From Pseudarthrobacter sulfonivorans (lineage in GTDB: Bacteria > Actinomycetota > Actinomycetes > Actinomycetales > Micrococcaceae): DNA of 64,000 nucleotides. The translations under genes and the position numbers were made by a program. Below the pieces are notes generated by a model. It was not told where the DNA came from and did not search any database. It worked only from the letters and a program-made list of their open reading frames with translations. Positions 44,748 to 54,657 of the stretch are shown here, one piece after another (position 1 is the first letter of the stretch; each line of letters begins with the position of its first letter). The stretch is taken from positions 155,597-219,596 of the forward strand of contig NZ_JANFCZ010000004.1 of NCBI RefSeq assembly GCF_024391045.1, given 5' to 3'.

Positions 44748-47708
44748 GTTTTGCGGGGCGTCGTAGTGGCCTGTATTTGCCGGGTTTGATGTGGTTGGCG
44801 CGGGGCCAGGTGTAGTCGCCGGTGAGGTTGATGTGTTCCCAACCCAGCGGTGAGAGGAACCGCAAGAGGTCCGGGTTGATTTCACTGCCGTTGCTGGTCA
44901 GGGTGGCAACTGTACGGTCCAGGTAGACCGTGTTCCAGAGGACGATGGCTGCGGTGAGAAGGTTCAGCCCGCTGGCGCGGTAGCGTTGCTGCTCGAAGGA
45001 TCGGTCGCGGATTTCGCCGAGCCGGTTGAAGAACACGGCCCGGGCGAGGGTGTTCCGGGCTTCGCCCTTGTTCAGGCCTGCGGTGACTTTGCGGCGCAGG
45101 CTGGGGTCCTGGAGCCAGTCCAGCAGGAAGAGGGTCCGTTCAAGTCTGCCCAGTTCCCGCAGGGCGAGGGCGAGCCCGTTCTGGCGGGGGTAGGCGCCGA
45201 GTTTGCGCATCATCAGGGACGCGGTTACGGTGCCGGTTTTGATGGACGCGGCCAGGCGGAGGATCTCGTCCCAGTGCAGGGCGATCGTTGTGGTGTTAAT
45301 GCTCCCGCCGATCAGCGGGGCCAATGCCGACAGTCCGGGATCGTTGGTGGGTGTGTAGAGGCGGGTGTCACCGATGTTGCGGATTCGTGGTGCGAACCGG
45401 TAGCCGAGCAGGTGCATGAGGGCGAAGAGATGGTCCGTGAATCCGGCGGTGTCGGTGTAGTGTTCCTGGATTTGCAGTTCAGACTCGTGATAGAGCAGAC
45501 CGTCCAGGACGTAGGTCGCGTCGCGGTCTCCGACGTTGACGAGTTTGCTGTGGAAGGGCGAGTACTGGTCCGAGACGTGCGTGTAGACGAGCCGGCCGGG
45601 TTCGGCACCGTACTTGGGGTTCACGTGCCCGGTGGACTCGGCTTTGCTGCCGGCCCGGAAGCGCTGCCCGTCAGAGGACGAGGTGGTCCCGTCTCCCCAT
45701 TGTGCGGCAAAGGGGTGGCCGTGCTGGGTGTTCACGAGTTCCGCCAGCGCGGCGCTGTAGGTTTCGTCCCGGATGTACGAGGCTTGGTGGTGGTTCAGCT
45801 GGGCGTAGCTGACGCCCGTGCAGGATTCGGCCATTTTCGTCAGACCCAGGTTGATCCCGTCAGCGAGGATGGCGGTGAGCAGGAGCTGCCTGTCCTTGGA
45901 CGGCTGGCCGGATTTAAGGCTGGTGAAGTGGCGGGTGAATCCGGTCCAGGTATCTACTTCCATCAGCAGGTCGGTGATCCGGATTCGCGGGAACATGGCG
46001 CTTGTTGGTCGATCAGTGGCTGCGCGTGCGCGGGGACGATCGTCTCCAAAGGGGTGATTTTCACACCTTTCTCGGTGACCAGCACCCCGGGGAGTTCGTC
46101 GCGGGCGGCGAGGTTGTTGACTTCCTGCAGCCGCTTCTGAAGAAGGGCAAGCCTGCCCTCGAGGTACTGGATGCTTCCGTCGGTGGTGATCAGAGGCAGC
46201 TTCCCGGAGTTCTTTATCCCGGTGTAGTCATCGCCGGCAACAAGGTAGTCATCGAAGTCGCGGAACTGACGTGATCCGGCGACCCACATGTCCCCGGAAC
46301 GCAGGGCATTCTTCAGTTCCGCGAGGGCACAGAACTCGTAGAAGCCCCGGTGGAAGCCGTCGTCGGTGAAGACCAGCGGCTTCCACCGTGGCCTGATGAA
46401 CGAGGTGGGTGCATCCTCCGGGATCCTTCTGGCGCCGTTGGTGTTCAGGGCTCGGATGAGGTTGATCGCGGCCAGCAAGTCCTGTGCCGCGGGGGCTGCG
46501 TGGAGGTCAAGGACGCCAAGGAACGCCGGCGTATAGCGGCGCAGCGTGGTGAAGTGCGCGCTGACGAGGGCCAGATGATCTTCGAAGGCCGGCCGGGTTA
46601 GTTCCTTCGCCTGGGCGATGCTTGTCGCCAGGGATTCCCAACCGATGGCGGTTTCGATCGCGGCGAAGGGGTCTTCGCCGTTTTCCTTGGCCGCGAAAAG
46701 GGCGTCACCGAGCCTTGAGTGCATACGCATCATGGCTGTGACTGTGGAACGGGACGCAAGCGTGTCCTGGTTCTGTTTGTTCTGCGCTGTCCGGATGAGC
46801 CGGCCAATGATCCTGTCGTGCAGCTCGATGATTTCGTCGGTGACGGTTGCCATGCTTTCCACTGCCACGGCAAAGAGGGTCGCGTATCGGCGTGCGGGTT
46901 CGAACCTGGCCAGATCCGCCGCGGTCATCGCTGCACCCTCCCGGGCAAGCTTCAGCAGCCTGTTCCGGTGAACCAGCCGGCCCGCCGCCCACGGGAGATC
47001 AAGGGCACGCCAGGCAGTAAGCCGGTCAATGTGCTCGTTCATCGACCGTGCGTTGGCGCGCAGCGGTGCCTGCCGCAGCCAGCCGATTTGAGTCGATGAA
47101 CTCTCAGGGCGACGGAGAAGCAACCCGTCCAGGTGTTTTTGGTGCTCTACCGAGAGGTGGCCTCCCAGGGTGGCGTAAATGTTCCGGTTCGCCTTAGTCA
47201 GGGCCTGTGCGCAGGCCCGTTCAATGACGCTGACGCCAGGCAGAGCGACCCTCCTTGTCCGCAGGAAGTCCCTGGCGCTTTCGACCAGGAGCAGGCCCTT
47301 GTCTGTTTGCGCAGCCACATTGCCCACGTGCTCCACAAGCTGGCGGAAGTCTGCAATTCCGAACGCTGACATGCCCAGATACGCGCGAATCTCTCTTCCG
47401 TGCTCCTGCCGCGTTTCCTCACGTTCCCCGTAGTCTGTCCATGCATCAGGCGAAACGGCCAGACGGGAAGCCAGCCAGGAAAGCAGTTCAGGCGCGACTT
47501 CGGTGTCTTCGGCCAGCGCGATACCCGGGTGACGCAGCAGACCCAGCTGGATGGCAAAGCCCAACCTGTTCGCGTCCCCGCGGCGTTGCCGGATCAACGA
47601 AATATCCGCCTCGCTGAGCGTGTAGTGGGCTGCAATGTCCTCTGCTCTAGTGGGTATTGCCAGAATCTGGCTACGCTCGGCAGCCGTGAGCAAAGAACGC
47701 AGAGCCAC
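44743..47708 (-). pseudogene. tnpA: Tn3-family transposase, frameshifted
   Basis: Two overlapping frames make one transposase. The N-terminal 581 codons (47708-45963) carry the DUF4158-type start (LLTAAERSQILAIPTRAEDI). The C-terminal 417 codons (45996-44743) carry the catalytic DDE domain: [24 protein letters not shown] and [20 protein letters not shown]. Joined length is about 985 aa, normal for Tn3. The break is a one-base shift between 45963 and 45996 (QQAP against the [11 protein letters not shown] frame). It could be a true inactivating mutation or a sequencing error; no slippery heptamer is obvious. Confidence 0.88.
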
Positions 47709-47786
47709 GTCAGAAGTCCTTATCTACGACGCCACCGTGTCCCGCGGACATGCTGCCGTTCTGCTGCGGCGCGCAAGGCCCGTCGT

Positions 47787-48359
47787 TCATGGTTTGGCGA
47801 GGTGTCGGTAGATGGTGGGCCGGGTGACGCCGAATTCCTGGGCGATGTGTTCGACCGTGTGTGCACGCTTGCCGTCGGGCCCCTTTTCTTCATACATTTC
47901 CCGCGCCAGCCTGACCTGGCGGGGGCCTAGTTTTGGTTTCTGCCCGCCGGTCCGGCCCCGCGCACGGGCCGCGGCGAGCCCGTCACGGGTCCGTTCGGAC
48001 ATCAGGGCGTGTTCGAACTCGGCGATCGAGCCGAGGATCTGGAAGAACATCCGACCGATGGCTGTGGAGGTATCGATGCCCTGGTCCAGGACGACCAAGT
48101 CCACACCGCGTTCCTGCAGCGTCTTGGACAGGTCGATGAGGTTCTCCAGCGACCGGCCGAGCCGGTCGAGCTTGGTAACGACAATCTGATCCCCTGCCCT
48201 GTTGGCCGAGAGCAGGGCCTTGTCCAGTTCGGCCCTGCGTGCCAGCTTTCCTGAGGCCATGTCGAGGAAGATCTGCTCGCAACCGGCCGCAGTCAGGGCG
48301 TCATGCTGGGCTTCGGGGTGCTGATCGCGGGTAGAGACCCGTCCGTATCCAACTCGCAT
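47787..48359 (-). CDS. tnpR: Serine resolvase of the Tn3-family element
   Basis: A 190-aa serine recombinase: [20 protein letters not shown] with the catalytic Ser, [30 protein letters not shown], and a C-terminal helix-turn-helix ([16 protein letters not shown]). The ATG at 48359 is preferred over the upstream TTG at 48365. It would resolve cointegrates at a res site upstream, which is now split by the Tn402-like insertion. Confidence 0.9.
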   Translation of the reverse strand: MRVGYGRVSTRDQHPEAQHDALTAAGCEQIFLDMASGKLARRAELDKALLSANRAGDQIVVTKLDRLGRSLENLIDLSKTLQERGVDLVVLDQGIDTSTAIGRMFFQILGSIAEFEHALMSERTRDGLAAARARGRTGGQKPKLGPRQVRLAREMYEEKGPDGKRAHTVEHIAQEFGVTRPTIYRHLAKP

Positions 48360-48449
48360 CACCAAAACGTATCACTAACCCCGCTAAGCATTACACAGGC
48401 ACGTACACGGGAAGCACTACAAAACTTGCCACGTGGTTGTGAGGTTCGA
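48360..48449. promoter_or_regulatory. Left part of the split Tn3 res/tnpR promoter region
   Basis: 90 bp between tnpR and the Tn402-like insertion. A loose dyad (GTATCACTAA / TTAGCATTAC type, about 48370-48395) may be a res subsite. The last 5 bases (48445-48449, TTCGA) are the target duplication. Confidence 0.5.
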
Positions 48450-48497
48450 TGTCAGTTTCAGAAGTCGTCTGCACGGGATGTCAGAAGTCCTCTGCAC
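48450..48497 (+). repeat. Tn402-like left end: terminal repeat plus internal 19-bp repeat
   Basis: The 25-bp terminal repeat (48450-48474) is followed by a second copy of the TniA-binding motif, TGTCAGAAGTCCTCTGCAC, at 48479-48497. Confidence 0.9.
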
Positions 48498-48920
48498 GCA
48501 GCGGGACTTCGGTGCCAGGCCGCGCGCCCGAAGGCACCCGGTGCTCCGGCGTTCTACATAGTGTCAAGCTTGTGACAATTGCATTCAAACGGTGGTCAAG
48601 CGGTCACTCTATGTGACTGATGGACGGGAGTAAGAAGGCCCGGAAAATGGCGCCCGACGTGGCCGGTCCGGCACTAAAAACCGCAGCACTTCAAGGGCCG
48701 GAACGGCCCCGTAAGGTGGTTCCCACGGAGACGCGCCGGTGCCCGAAAGTGTGTCATCCGACGGCATTCGCCGCAGCTGACATGCGGAAAGTTTTTCAAC
48801 TCTATGGAAAAAAGGCAGCTGAGGTATTGCCTTTTGGGAGTCGGGTCGCAGATGATCATCGTGTGCTCACTGGGGAGCGCGAGTTGCTCACTGGGGAGCA
48901 CATTGAATTGGGGGCGCAGC
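48498..48920. other. Leader region of the RHS gene
   Basis: About 420 bases between the left transposon end and the RHS start. Open frames here overlap each other and have no ribosome site; the RHS frame itself stays open back to 48804 but without a signal-peptide start. It presumably contains the RHS promoter; no boxes assigned. Confidence 0.5.
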
Positions 48921-51900
48921 ATGGCTGCTTTACGGTCTCTTTTGTCAGGTCTCGTTCTTTCCGCGGTTGTTCTCACGGGCCTCGCCGTGCCTTCATTCGC
49001 GGTGACTGAAGCGCCGGTCAAGGTTCAGCCACCGGGCCGGGCCCCGGCCAGCGCACTGCCCCGGGGAGCGGGTGTGGAAGCCGCGGCCGCCCCGGCGCTG
49101 GGGATGGCGCCGATGGTTTTGCCGCCGGCGTCGGGTCCGGACGGGATCAAGTCGGGGAACCGGTCCGCGGCGTCGATGGTGACGCGGCACCTGACGGACA
49201 GGACGGCCATTTCGTGGAACCCGACGAACGGCAACATGGTCCTGGCCGGGCAGCTGCTGCACATCAAGGGGGCCGGCCGGGATCTGGGCATCGGCTGGCG
49301 GTACAACTCCCTCAACGATGCACGCCCGACGCTGTCCGTGGGAGCCTCCGAAGCGGCGGTGACCGTCGGTGCGGACAGTTCCGTGTCCTACACGGCGCCG
49401 GATGGCGGGACATACAAGTTCGTCCCGGCCGGCGCCGGGGCCTGGACGATGCCTCCGGGGCTGAACGCGACCATCACCAATTTCACCTCAACGGCGGTGA
49501 CGATCCGTTTCAACGACACCGGGTTCAGCAACGAGTACGCGAAGGTCGGGTCGGTGTTTCGGCTCGTGTCCGAGAACGACCAGAACGCCACGGCGCCGAA
49601 CAAGATCACCTATACCTACGACGCCGCGGGCCTGCTGACCACGATCACCGACACCATCGGCGGCCGTCCAGTCACCTTCGCCTACGATGATCCGAACAAC
49701 CCGGAGCAGCCCTCCCAGATCCATGATGACGCCGAGGTGCGGGATATCTGGTTCGAATACAACGGACCCGGCGGGGCGATGTCCGAGATCACCGATGCCA
49801 ACGGTGAGGTCATGATCTTTGGGTACGGGGCTCCGAGCAACCGGATCACCACGATCACCGACGACTCCAACATCGTCACGACCTTGGCGTACGACGCCAC
49901 GTCGAAAAAGCTCGTCCAGGCCAAATACGCCACCGGCAAACCCGTCCAGAGCATCTACGGCTACAGTTACCCGTCCGGAACGCTCTCCAAGGGAACGGAT
50001 CCGCTGAACCGTGACACGAACTACGAGTTCAACGCCTCCGGGCAGGTCACCAAAATCACCGACGCGCTCGGGCACACCACGCAGGGGAGCTTCGACGGGC
50101 ACGACAACCGGCTCACTTCCCTAAACGGGCTGGGCAACACGACAACCTACGCGTACAACGCGAACAACTCCCTGACGAAGGTCACCAACCCTGCCGGAGG
50201 GTCCGCGGGCGCGGAAACGACGTTCGCGTACCCGTCAAACACCGGCAATCCGCTCTCGAACTACCAGCCCACCTCATCGATCAGCAGCGAGAACCAGACC
50301 ACCGCCTACAGCTACGACGCGGCCACTAACAACCGGTACCAGACCACCACCCCGGGCGCCGGGGGCGGGGCCGGCGGGACCCCGAAGCTGAACTACCAGG
50401 GCGACGCTGCCGGCACGACCTGCGGGGCGAAGAAGGGCCAGGTCTGCAAGTCCACCGACGGGAACGGCAACGTCACCAGCTACACCTACGGGGCCCTGGG
50501 CATGCCGACGACCATCACGTACCCCGCCCCGCTCGGGGCGGTCACGAACGCCTACTACGACTCGGGGAGGCTGCTGAGCTCCACCGACGGCAAAGGCCAG
50601 GTCACCGACTACTACTACGACGATAACGACCGGCTGGTCGAGATCAACAAGGGCGTCAATTGCGCCAGCAAGTGTGTCTCCTACGATTACGACGGGCGCG
50701 GAAACCTGCTCGAACGCAAGGACGATTCCGGGATCACCACCTACACCTATGACGCGCAGAACCGGCCCACGTCCAAAACCGCCGGCGGGGTCACGACCTC
50801 GGTCACCTACGACGCAGCCTCCAATGTCACCAGCTTCACCGACCCGACCGGGACCGTCAATTACAAGTACGACGCCGCGAACCGGCTCGTGTCCCTGGCC
50901 GAACCCGGCGGGTCCTGCCCCGCGACCCCGGTGTTCCCGAACAGCACCAAATGCACCGGATTCGGCTACGACAACGCCGACCGCCGCACTACCACGACCT
51001 ACCCCAACGGTGTGAAGAACACCACCGTCTACGACGGCGCCGGCAGGACCACCTCCATCACCGCGACCAACACCAGCGCGGCCGTCCTGGCCAAGCGGGC
51101 CTACACCTTCACCACCAACGGGACCAAAGACGGGGCATTGCGCAAAACCGTCACCGACCAGGCAGGCGCCGTCACCACCTACACCTACGACGAGGTCAAC
51201 CGCCTCACCTCCGCTGCCATCACCGGCAGCACTGAGACCTGGGCCTACGACAAAAACGGCAACCGAACCCTGGACACCAAGACCGGGACCGCCAACGTGT
51301 ACAACGCCTACAACGGAGCAGACCAGCTCTGCTGGTCCGGGGCCAGCGCCGGGACCTGCGCCACACCCCCGACCGGGGCAACAACCTATGCCTACGACGC
51401 CAACGGCAACACCACCACCGCCGGAACAACGACCCAGGCGTACAACGTCTTTGACCAGTTCACCGCCAACACCAACGGCGGGACCACCAACTACACCTAC
51501 GCCGGGCCGCGGAACGACGAACGGCTCACCGCCGGGGCCACCGCGTTCCTCAACGGCTCCCTCGGCACCACCCGCCAAACCACCGGCGGGGCCAGCACCT
51601 CGTTTATCCGGGACCCGGACGGTACGCTCATCAGCATGCGCACCAGCAGCGGGGCCAGCTACTACTACACCACCGACGCGCTCGGCTCGACCATCCTGCT
51701 GACCGACAGCACCCAGGCCCCGGCCGCGGCCTACGCCTACGACTCCTGGGGCCAAACGACCACCGCCACAGGAACCCAGTCAGCCACCAACCCCTGGACC
51801 TACGCCGGCGGATACAACGACACCACCAGCAACCGCATCAAATTCGGCGCCCGCTACTACAACCCCTTCCGCGGCCGCTTCACTCAACCCGACCCATCAG

Positions 51901-52160
51901 GCCAAGAACAAAACCGCTACCTCTATGCAGGGGCAAATCCTGTAAACAGTAGCGATCCAAGCGGGCTATTCTTTGCCTGCGGAGATCTTGTCTGTCCCGA
52001 TCCGACATACTATTCTCCGAACTTCGGAACTGGCGGGCCCCCGGATCAGATGACGGGGGGATGCAAACTAGGCTTCGGGATCGCGATGACATCCATATTT
52101 TTGCCCGGCATTGATCTCTGGGCTTTCGGAGTTCTTTTCCTTACTCCCTTTACGTGCTGA
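48921..52160 (+). CDS. Secreted RHS/YD-repeat protein with variable C-terminal tip
   Basis: A 1079-aa RHS-repeat protein. The start at 48921 gives a clear Sec signal peptide (MAALRSLLSGLVLSAVVLTG, then LAVPSFA). Some 20 YD-type repeats follow (for example YTYDAAGLLTTI, YEFNASGQVTKI, YDYDGRGNLLERKDDSG). The RHS core end is IKFGARYYNPFRGRFTQPDP then QNRYLYAGANPVNSSDPSG near residue 1011. After it comes a ~68-residue tip with five Cys and a hydrophobic end (MTSIFLPGIDLWAFGVLF), of lower GC than the core. RHS proteins cage a C-terminal toxin; no toxin family was recognised here. Cargo of the Tn402-like transposon. Confidence 0.9.
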   Translation: MAALRSLLSGLVLSAVVLTGLAVPSFAVTEAPVKVQPPGRAPASALPRGAGVEAAAAPALGMAPMVLPPASGPDGIKSGNRSAASMVTRHLTDRTAISWNPTNGNMVLAGQLLHIKGAGRDLGIGWRYNSLNDARPTLSVGASEAAVTVGADSSVSYTAPDGGTYKFVPAGAGAWTMPPGLNATITNFTSTAVTIRFNDTGFSNEYAKVGSVFRLVSENDQNATAPNKITYTYDAAGLLTTITDTIGGRPVTFAYDDPNNPEQPSQIHDDAEVRDIWFEYNGPGGAMSEITDANGEVMIFGYGAPSNRITTITDDSNIVTTLAYDATSKKLVQAKYATGKPVQSIYGYSYPSGTLSKGTDPLNRDTNYEFNASGQVTKITDALGHTTQGSFDGHDNRLTSLNGLGNTTTYAYNANNSLTKVTNPAGGSAGAETTFAYPSNTGNPLSNYQPTSSISSENQTTAYSYDAATNNRYQTTTPGAGGGAGGTPKLNYQGDAAGTTCGAKKGQVCKSTDGNGNVTSYTYGALGMPTTITYPAPLGAVTNAYYDSGRLLSSTDGKGQVTDYYYDDNDRLVEINKGVNCASKCVSYDYDGRGNLLERKDDSGITTYTYDAQNRPTSKTAGGVTTSVTYDAASNVTSFTDPTGTVNYKYDAANRLVSLAEPGGSCPATPVFPNSTKCTGFGYDNADRRTTTTYPNGVKNTTVYDGAGRTTSITATNTSAAVLAKRAYTFTTNGTKDGALRKTVTDQAGAVTTYTYDEVNRLTSAAITGSTETWAYDKNGNRTLDTKTGTANVYNAYNGADQLCWSGASAGTCATPPTGATTYAYDANGNTTTAGTTTQAYNVFDQFTANTNGGTTNYTYAGPRNDERLTAGATAFLNGSLGTTRQTTGGASTSFIRDPDGTLISMRTSSGASYYYTTDALGSTILLTDSTQAPAAAYAYDSWGQTTTATGTQSATNPWTYAGGYNDTTSNRIKFGARYYNPFRGRFTQPDPSGQEQNRYLYAGANPVNSSDPSGLFFACGDLVCPDPTYYSPNFGTGGPPDQMTGGCKLGFGIAMTSIFLPGIDLWAFGVLFLTPFTC

Positions 52161-52192
52161 CACCCCCGATACCGCTCGAAAAAGGACCCCAA

Positions 52193-52390
52193 ATGAAGCC
52201 CTTCAATCCCCCTCGGGTAACGCTCATCTGGCTATCGTTGCTAGTAATATTCTGGGGCGTACTTGGTGTCGTTACTCTAACTACGCAGGGGGAAACCTGG
52301 AAGGCTGTACTCCAACTTGCACTAGGAGCACTTTGCCTTCTGGGGCTGGTGGTCGGCACAATCAACAGGAAGCGAAAGGCCGGGAAGTGA
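52193..52390 (+). CDS. Small membrane protein after RHS, candidate immunity
   Basis: A 65-aa protein with two hydrophobic helices (VTLIWLSLLVIFWGVLGVVT and VLQLALGALCLLGLVVGTIN) and a basic tail. AAAGGA precedes the ATG at 52193, which lies 32 bases after the RHS stop. RHS toxins are normally followed by a cognate immunity gene; a membrane protein would fit a membrane-acting tip. No sequence family supports this, so immunity is inference. Confidence 0.65.
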   Translation: MKPFNPPRVTLIWLSLLVIFWGVLGVVTLTTQGETWKAVLQLALGALCLLGLVVGTINRKRKAGK

Positions 52391-52742
52391 TAGCGGAATT
52401 AGCCGGGCACCGATTTACGGAGGGGTTAGACCCCTCATTTGCCCCGCAGCCCGCGGCTTTCTCCGTCCCTGCTGGCCTGACCTCCAGTGGTGGGTCCCGG
52501 AGGGCCGGTGAGGGCGACGCAACGTTACAGGATTGGCGGGCCCTCGGCGCCTACCACAGCTGCAGCTGCCTGTGCGGCGGCCCTCCCGGACCTGGGTTAA
52601 AGCAAAGTGACCGGGAGCTGTGCCGCTCCGGGTCACCGAGCGCTTCCGTTAGGTGGTGAAGCGAGCCGGATGAGGTATTCGAGGCATCAGTTTCTTCACT
52701 GTGGTCTCCCTAGGCCAAGGACGATCGCCCTTCGGCAAATGG
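52391..52742. other. 350 bp between cargo and tni module; no gene
   Basis: Contains a probable terminator (52420-52440) and several GC-rich dyads, but no supported coding sequence. Confidence 0.6.
52420..52440 (+). terminator. Probable terminator after the RHS cargo
   Basis: A perfect 7-bp stem GAGGGGT-TAG-ACCCCTC followed by ATTT, 30 bases past the small membrane gene. Confidence 0.5.
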
Positions 52743-53354
52743 CTAGCAGGACAGTAACTTTCGGCCGTCGGGACGCAGTTCTCCGGCGGGTGATACATGC
52801 CGGTAGAGGGTCTGGCGGGTGATGCCGAGCTCGGTGCAAAGTTCGCTGACCTTCGTGGTGGGTTGCCCCATTGATGCCACGGCGAGCCGGAGTTTTGCTG
52901 GGGTCATCTTGTAAGGGCGCCCGCCATTGCGGCCACGTGCCCGCGCAGAGGCGAGGCCGGCGAGGGTGCGTTCGGAGATGAGCTCCCGTTCGAATTCGGC
53001 GAGGGCGGCGAAGATTCCGAAGACGAGTTTGCCGGAGGCGGTGGTGGTGTCGATGGCGGCGCCTTGGCCGGTGAGGACTTTCAGTCCGATGCCGCGTTCG
53101 GTGAGGTCGTGGACGATGTTGACCAGGTGGCGGAGATCCCGGCCGAGCCGGTCGAGCTTCCACACCATCAATGTGTCTCCGGCCCGCAGGGACTTCAGGC
53201 ACGAGACCAGTTCGGGCCGGTCCTCGCGCTTACCCGACGCCTTGTCCTCATACAGCTGTCCCGGCCCGACGCCCTCCGCCGTCAGCGCGTCGCGCTGCAG
53301 GTCCGTCGCCTGGGACCCGTCGGCTTTTGAGACGCGCATATATCCGACCAGCAC
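52743..53354 (-). CDS. tniR: Serine resolvase of the Tn402-like element
   Basis: A 203-aa serine recombinase: MLVGYMRVSKADGSQATDLQ with catalytic Ser, LMVWKLDRLGRDLRHLVNIV, ALAEFERELISERTLAGLAS, and a C-terminal helix-turn-helix (SELCTELGITRQTLYRHV). It resolves cointegrates at the res site just upstream. Its place beyond tniQ and res is the Tn5053 order. Diverged from the outer tnpR. Confidence 0.92.
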   Translation of the reverse strand: MLVGYMRVSKADGSQATDLQRDALTAEGVGPGQLYEDKASGKREDRPELVSCLKSLRAGDTLMVWKLDRLGRDLRHLVNIVHDLTERGIGLKVLTGQGAAIDTTTASGKLVFGIFAALAEFERELISERTLAGLASARARGRNGGRPYKMTPAKLRLAVASMGQPTTKVSELCTELGITRQTLYRHVSPAGELRPDGRKLLSC

Positions 53355-53460
53355 AGCAGCTCCCTATGTCACTTATACGTTCGTTTAAGTGACAACGGGA
53401 TTGCAAATCAGAGCGGATGCAAAATATGTCACTTAACCCGTTATTTATTCTAAGTCATGC
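53355..53460. promoter_or_regulatory. res site of the Tn402-like element
   Basis: Subsite I is a dyad TGTCACTTA-N10-TAAGTGACA (53367-53394). A second site with the same half-sequences, TGTCACTTA...TAAGTCATG, spans 53427-53459 and runs into the 3' end of tniQ. Position between tniQ and tniR matches the family. Confidence 0.8.
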
Positions 53461-54657
53461 AAAGGGTGATTGGTTCTCTGTTTGTGACAGAAAGTCGAGG
53501 GGTATCTGAAGCTCGGCGAAGGTTTGCCGGAGGCCGCGCAGGGATTGGTCACTGCGGCATCCGTACCGTGCGAAGTCGAAGAGGTGCTGCGCTACGAGCG
53601 GGTCTTCTTTGGCTGCTGCGATGCAGGCGTCCAGTGCGTCGGCTGCCTGTTTCAAGAGCTCATCGAGGGTCGGTCTTTCTTGAGCGCCGGCGCGTGCTGT
53701 CAGTGTGCTAGGCGGGGTTCCGTCGCTGATCCGGGGGTTTGGTTCGGGCCTGAGGAGGTGTGCGGAGGTTCCCAGGGCGGTCAGTGAGCCGGCTTCGATC
53801 ATTTCCATCGCGGCGGCGGCTGCTTCGAGCAGTTGCTGCTGTCTGCTCCAGTGGAGGGTCTCGAAGGGTTGCCACGACTGCAGGCCGGCCCGGAAGGGGT
53901 GTCCGCAGTGTTTCCAGACACGGCGGACGTCGTCCAGTTGCCGGCCGTATCGTCCCTGGGCTGTGGTGAGTTCGTCCAGGAGGGTCCGCAGCAGCCGGAA
54001 CCAGGTGCCGGCGTGAACCGGATACCGGGGCAGGTCAACGGATCCGGTGGTTATCGCCTGCCATGTGCGCCGGTCCATGAGGGACAACGGCTCCGGCAGG
54101 GGCCGCTGGTCATCGGCGGGAGTTGCCCACAGGATGTAGTCAGGAGGGTGTCCTTCGTAGGTTTCGAGTCGGCGCCCGTGGACCGGGCAGCTGGCCATGA
54201 GCGGCAATTGCCAGAAGAGCAGTAGCGTCGGGCTGGATTCCAGGCAGTCCGGGCAGCCCCGCCGCGTCCCGGTTTCCGGCAGCCATGGCAGCCACTTCCG
54301 CGGGGTGTAGATAGTGCGCCGCTTGGGCGGCAGGAGCACCGAGAGCTGGTGCACATAGGTTTCGTAAGCGTCGGGGGCAGGGTCGAGGCTGTCGAAGAGC
54401 CATGGCACCCATCCGGCCATTGTCATGGCGTTTACGCGGTGTTGGTCAAGACCTGTGCGTTTGGCGAGCTCTTCGAGCAGGTCCGTCGGCGGGTTCAGAT
54501 CGAGCTCGGGGTCGCTGAGTTCCCGGTGGCCGAGGCCGTGTTCGAGCAGTTCGGAGGAGTATATGCCGTAGCTGGCGGCAATCCGCCGCAGCCAGGAGGA
54601 CAACGATTCCGTTTCTGCCGGCGCCGGGTGCAAGGGCCAGCGTTCCGGCGGTCTCAT
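53455..54657 (-). CDS. tniQ: Transposition/target protein TniQ
   Basis: A 400-aa TniQ-family protein. The N terminus has WPLHPAPAETESLSSWLRRI and SYGIYSSELLEHGLG; a zinc-ribbon-like pair GCPDCLESSP and ASCPVHGRRLETYEG follows near residue 140. TniQ supports target choice in Tn402/Tn5053 and is related to Tn7 TnsD and CAST TniQ. It overlaps tniB by 4 bp. Confidence 0.9.
   Translation of the reverse strand: MRPPERWPLHPAPAETESLSSWLRRIAASYGIYSSELLEHGLGHRELSDPELDLNPPTDLLEELAKRTGLDQHRVNAMTMAGWVPWLFDSLDPAPDAYETYVHQLSVLLPPKRRTIYTPRKWLPWLPETGTRRGCPDCLESSPTLLLFWQLPLMASCPVHGRRLETYEGHPPDYILWATPADDQRPLPEPLSLMDRRTWQAITTGSVDLPRYPVHAGTWFRLLRTLLDELTTAQGRYGRQLDDVRRVWKHCGHPFRAGLQSWQPFETLHWSRQQQLLEAAAAAMEMIEAGSLTALGTSAHLLRPEPNPRISDGTPPSTLTARAGAQERPTLDELLKQAADALDACIAAAKEDPLVAQHLFDFARYGCRSDQSLRGLRQTFAELQIPLDFLSQTENQSPFA

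Noticed and set aside
48804..48920. Upstream start of the RHS gene at 48804
   Set aside because: The extension buries the signal peptide at residue 40; the ATG at 48921 gives a standard secreted start.
50274..51755. 493-codon minus-strand open frame, Gly/Val-rich
   Set aside because: Antisense shadow of the RHS repeats; composition reflects the complement of YD-repeat codons and there is no ribosome site.
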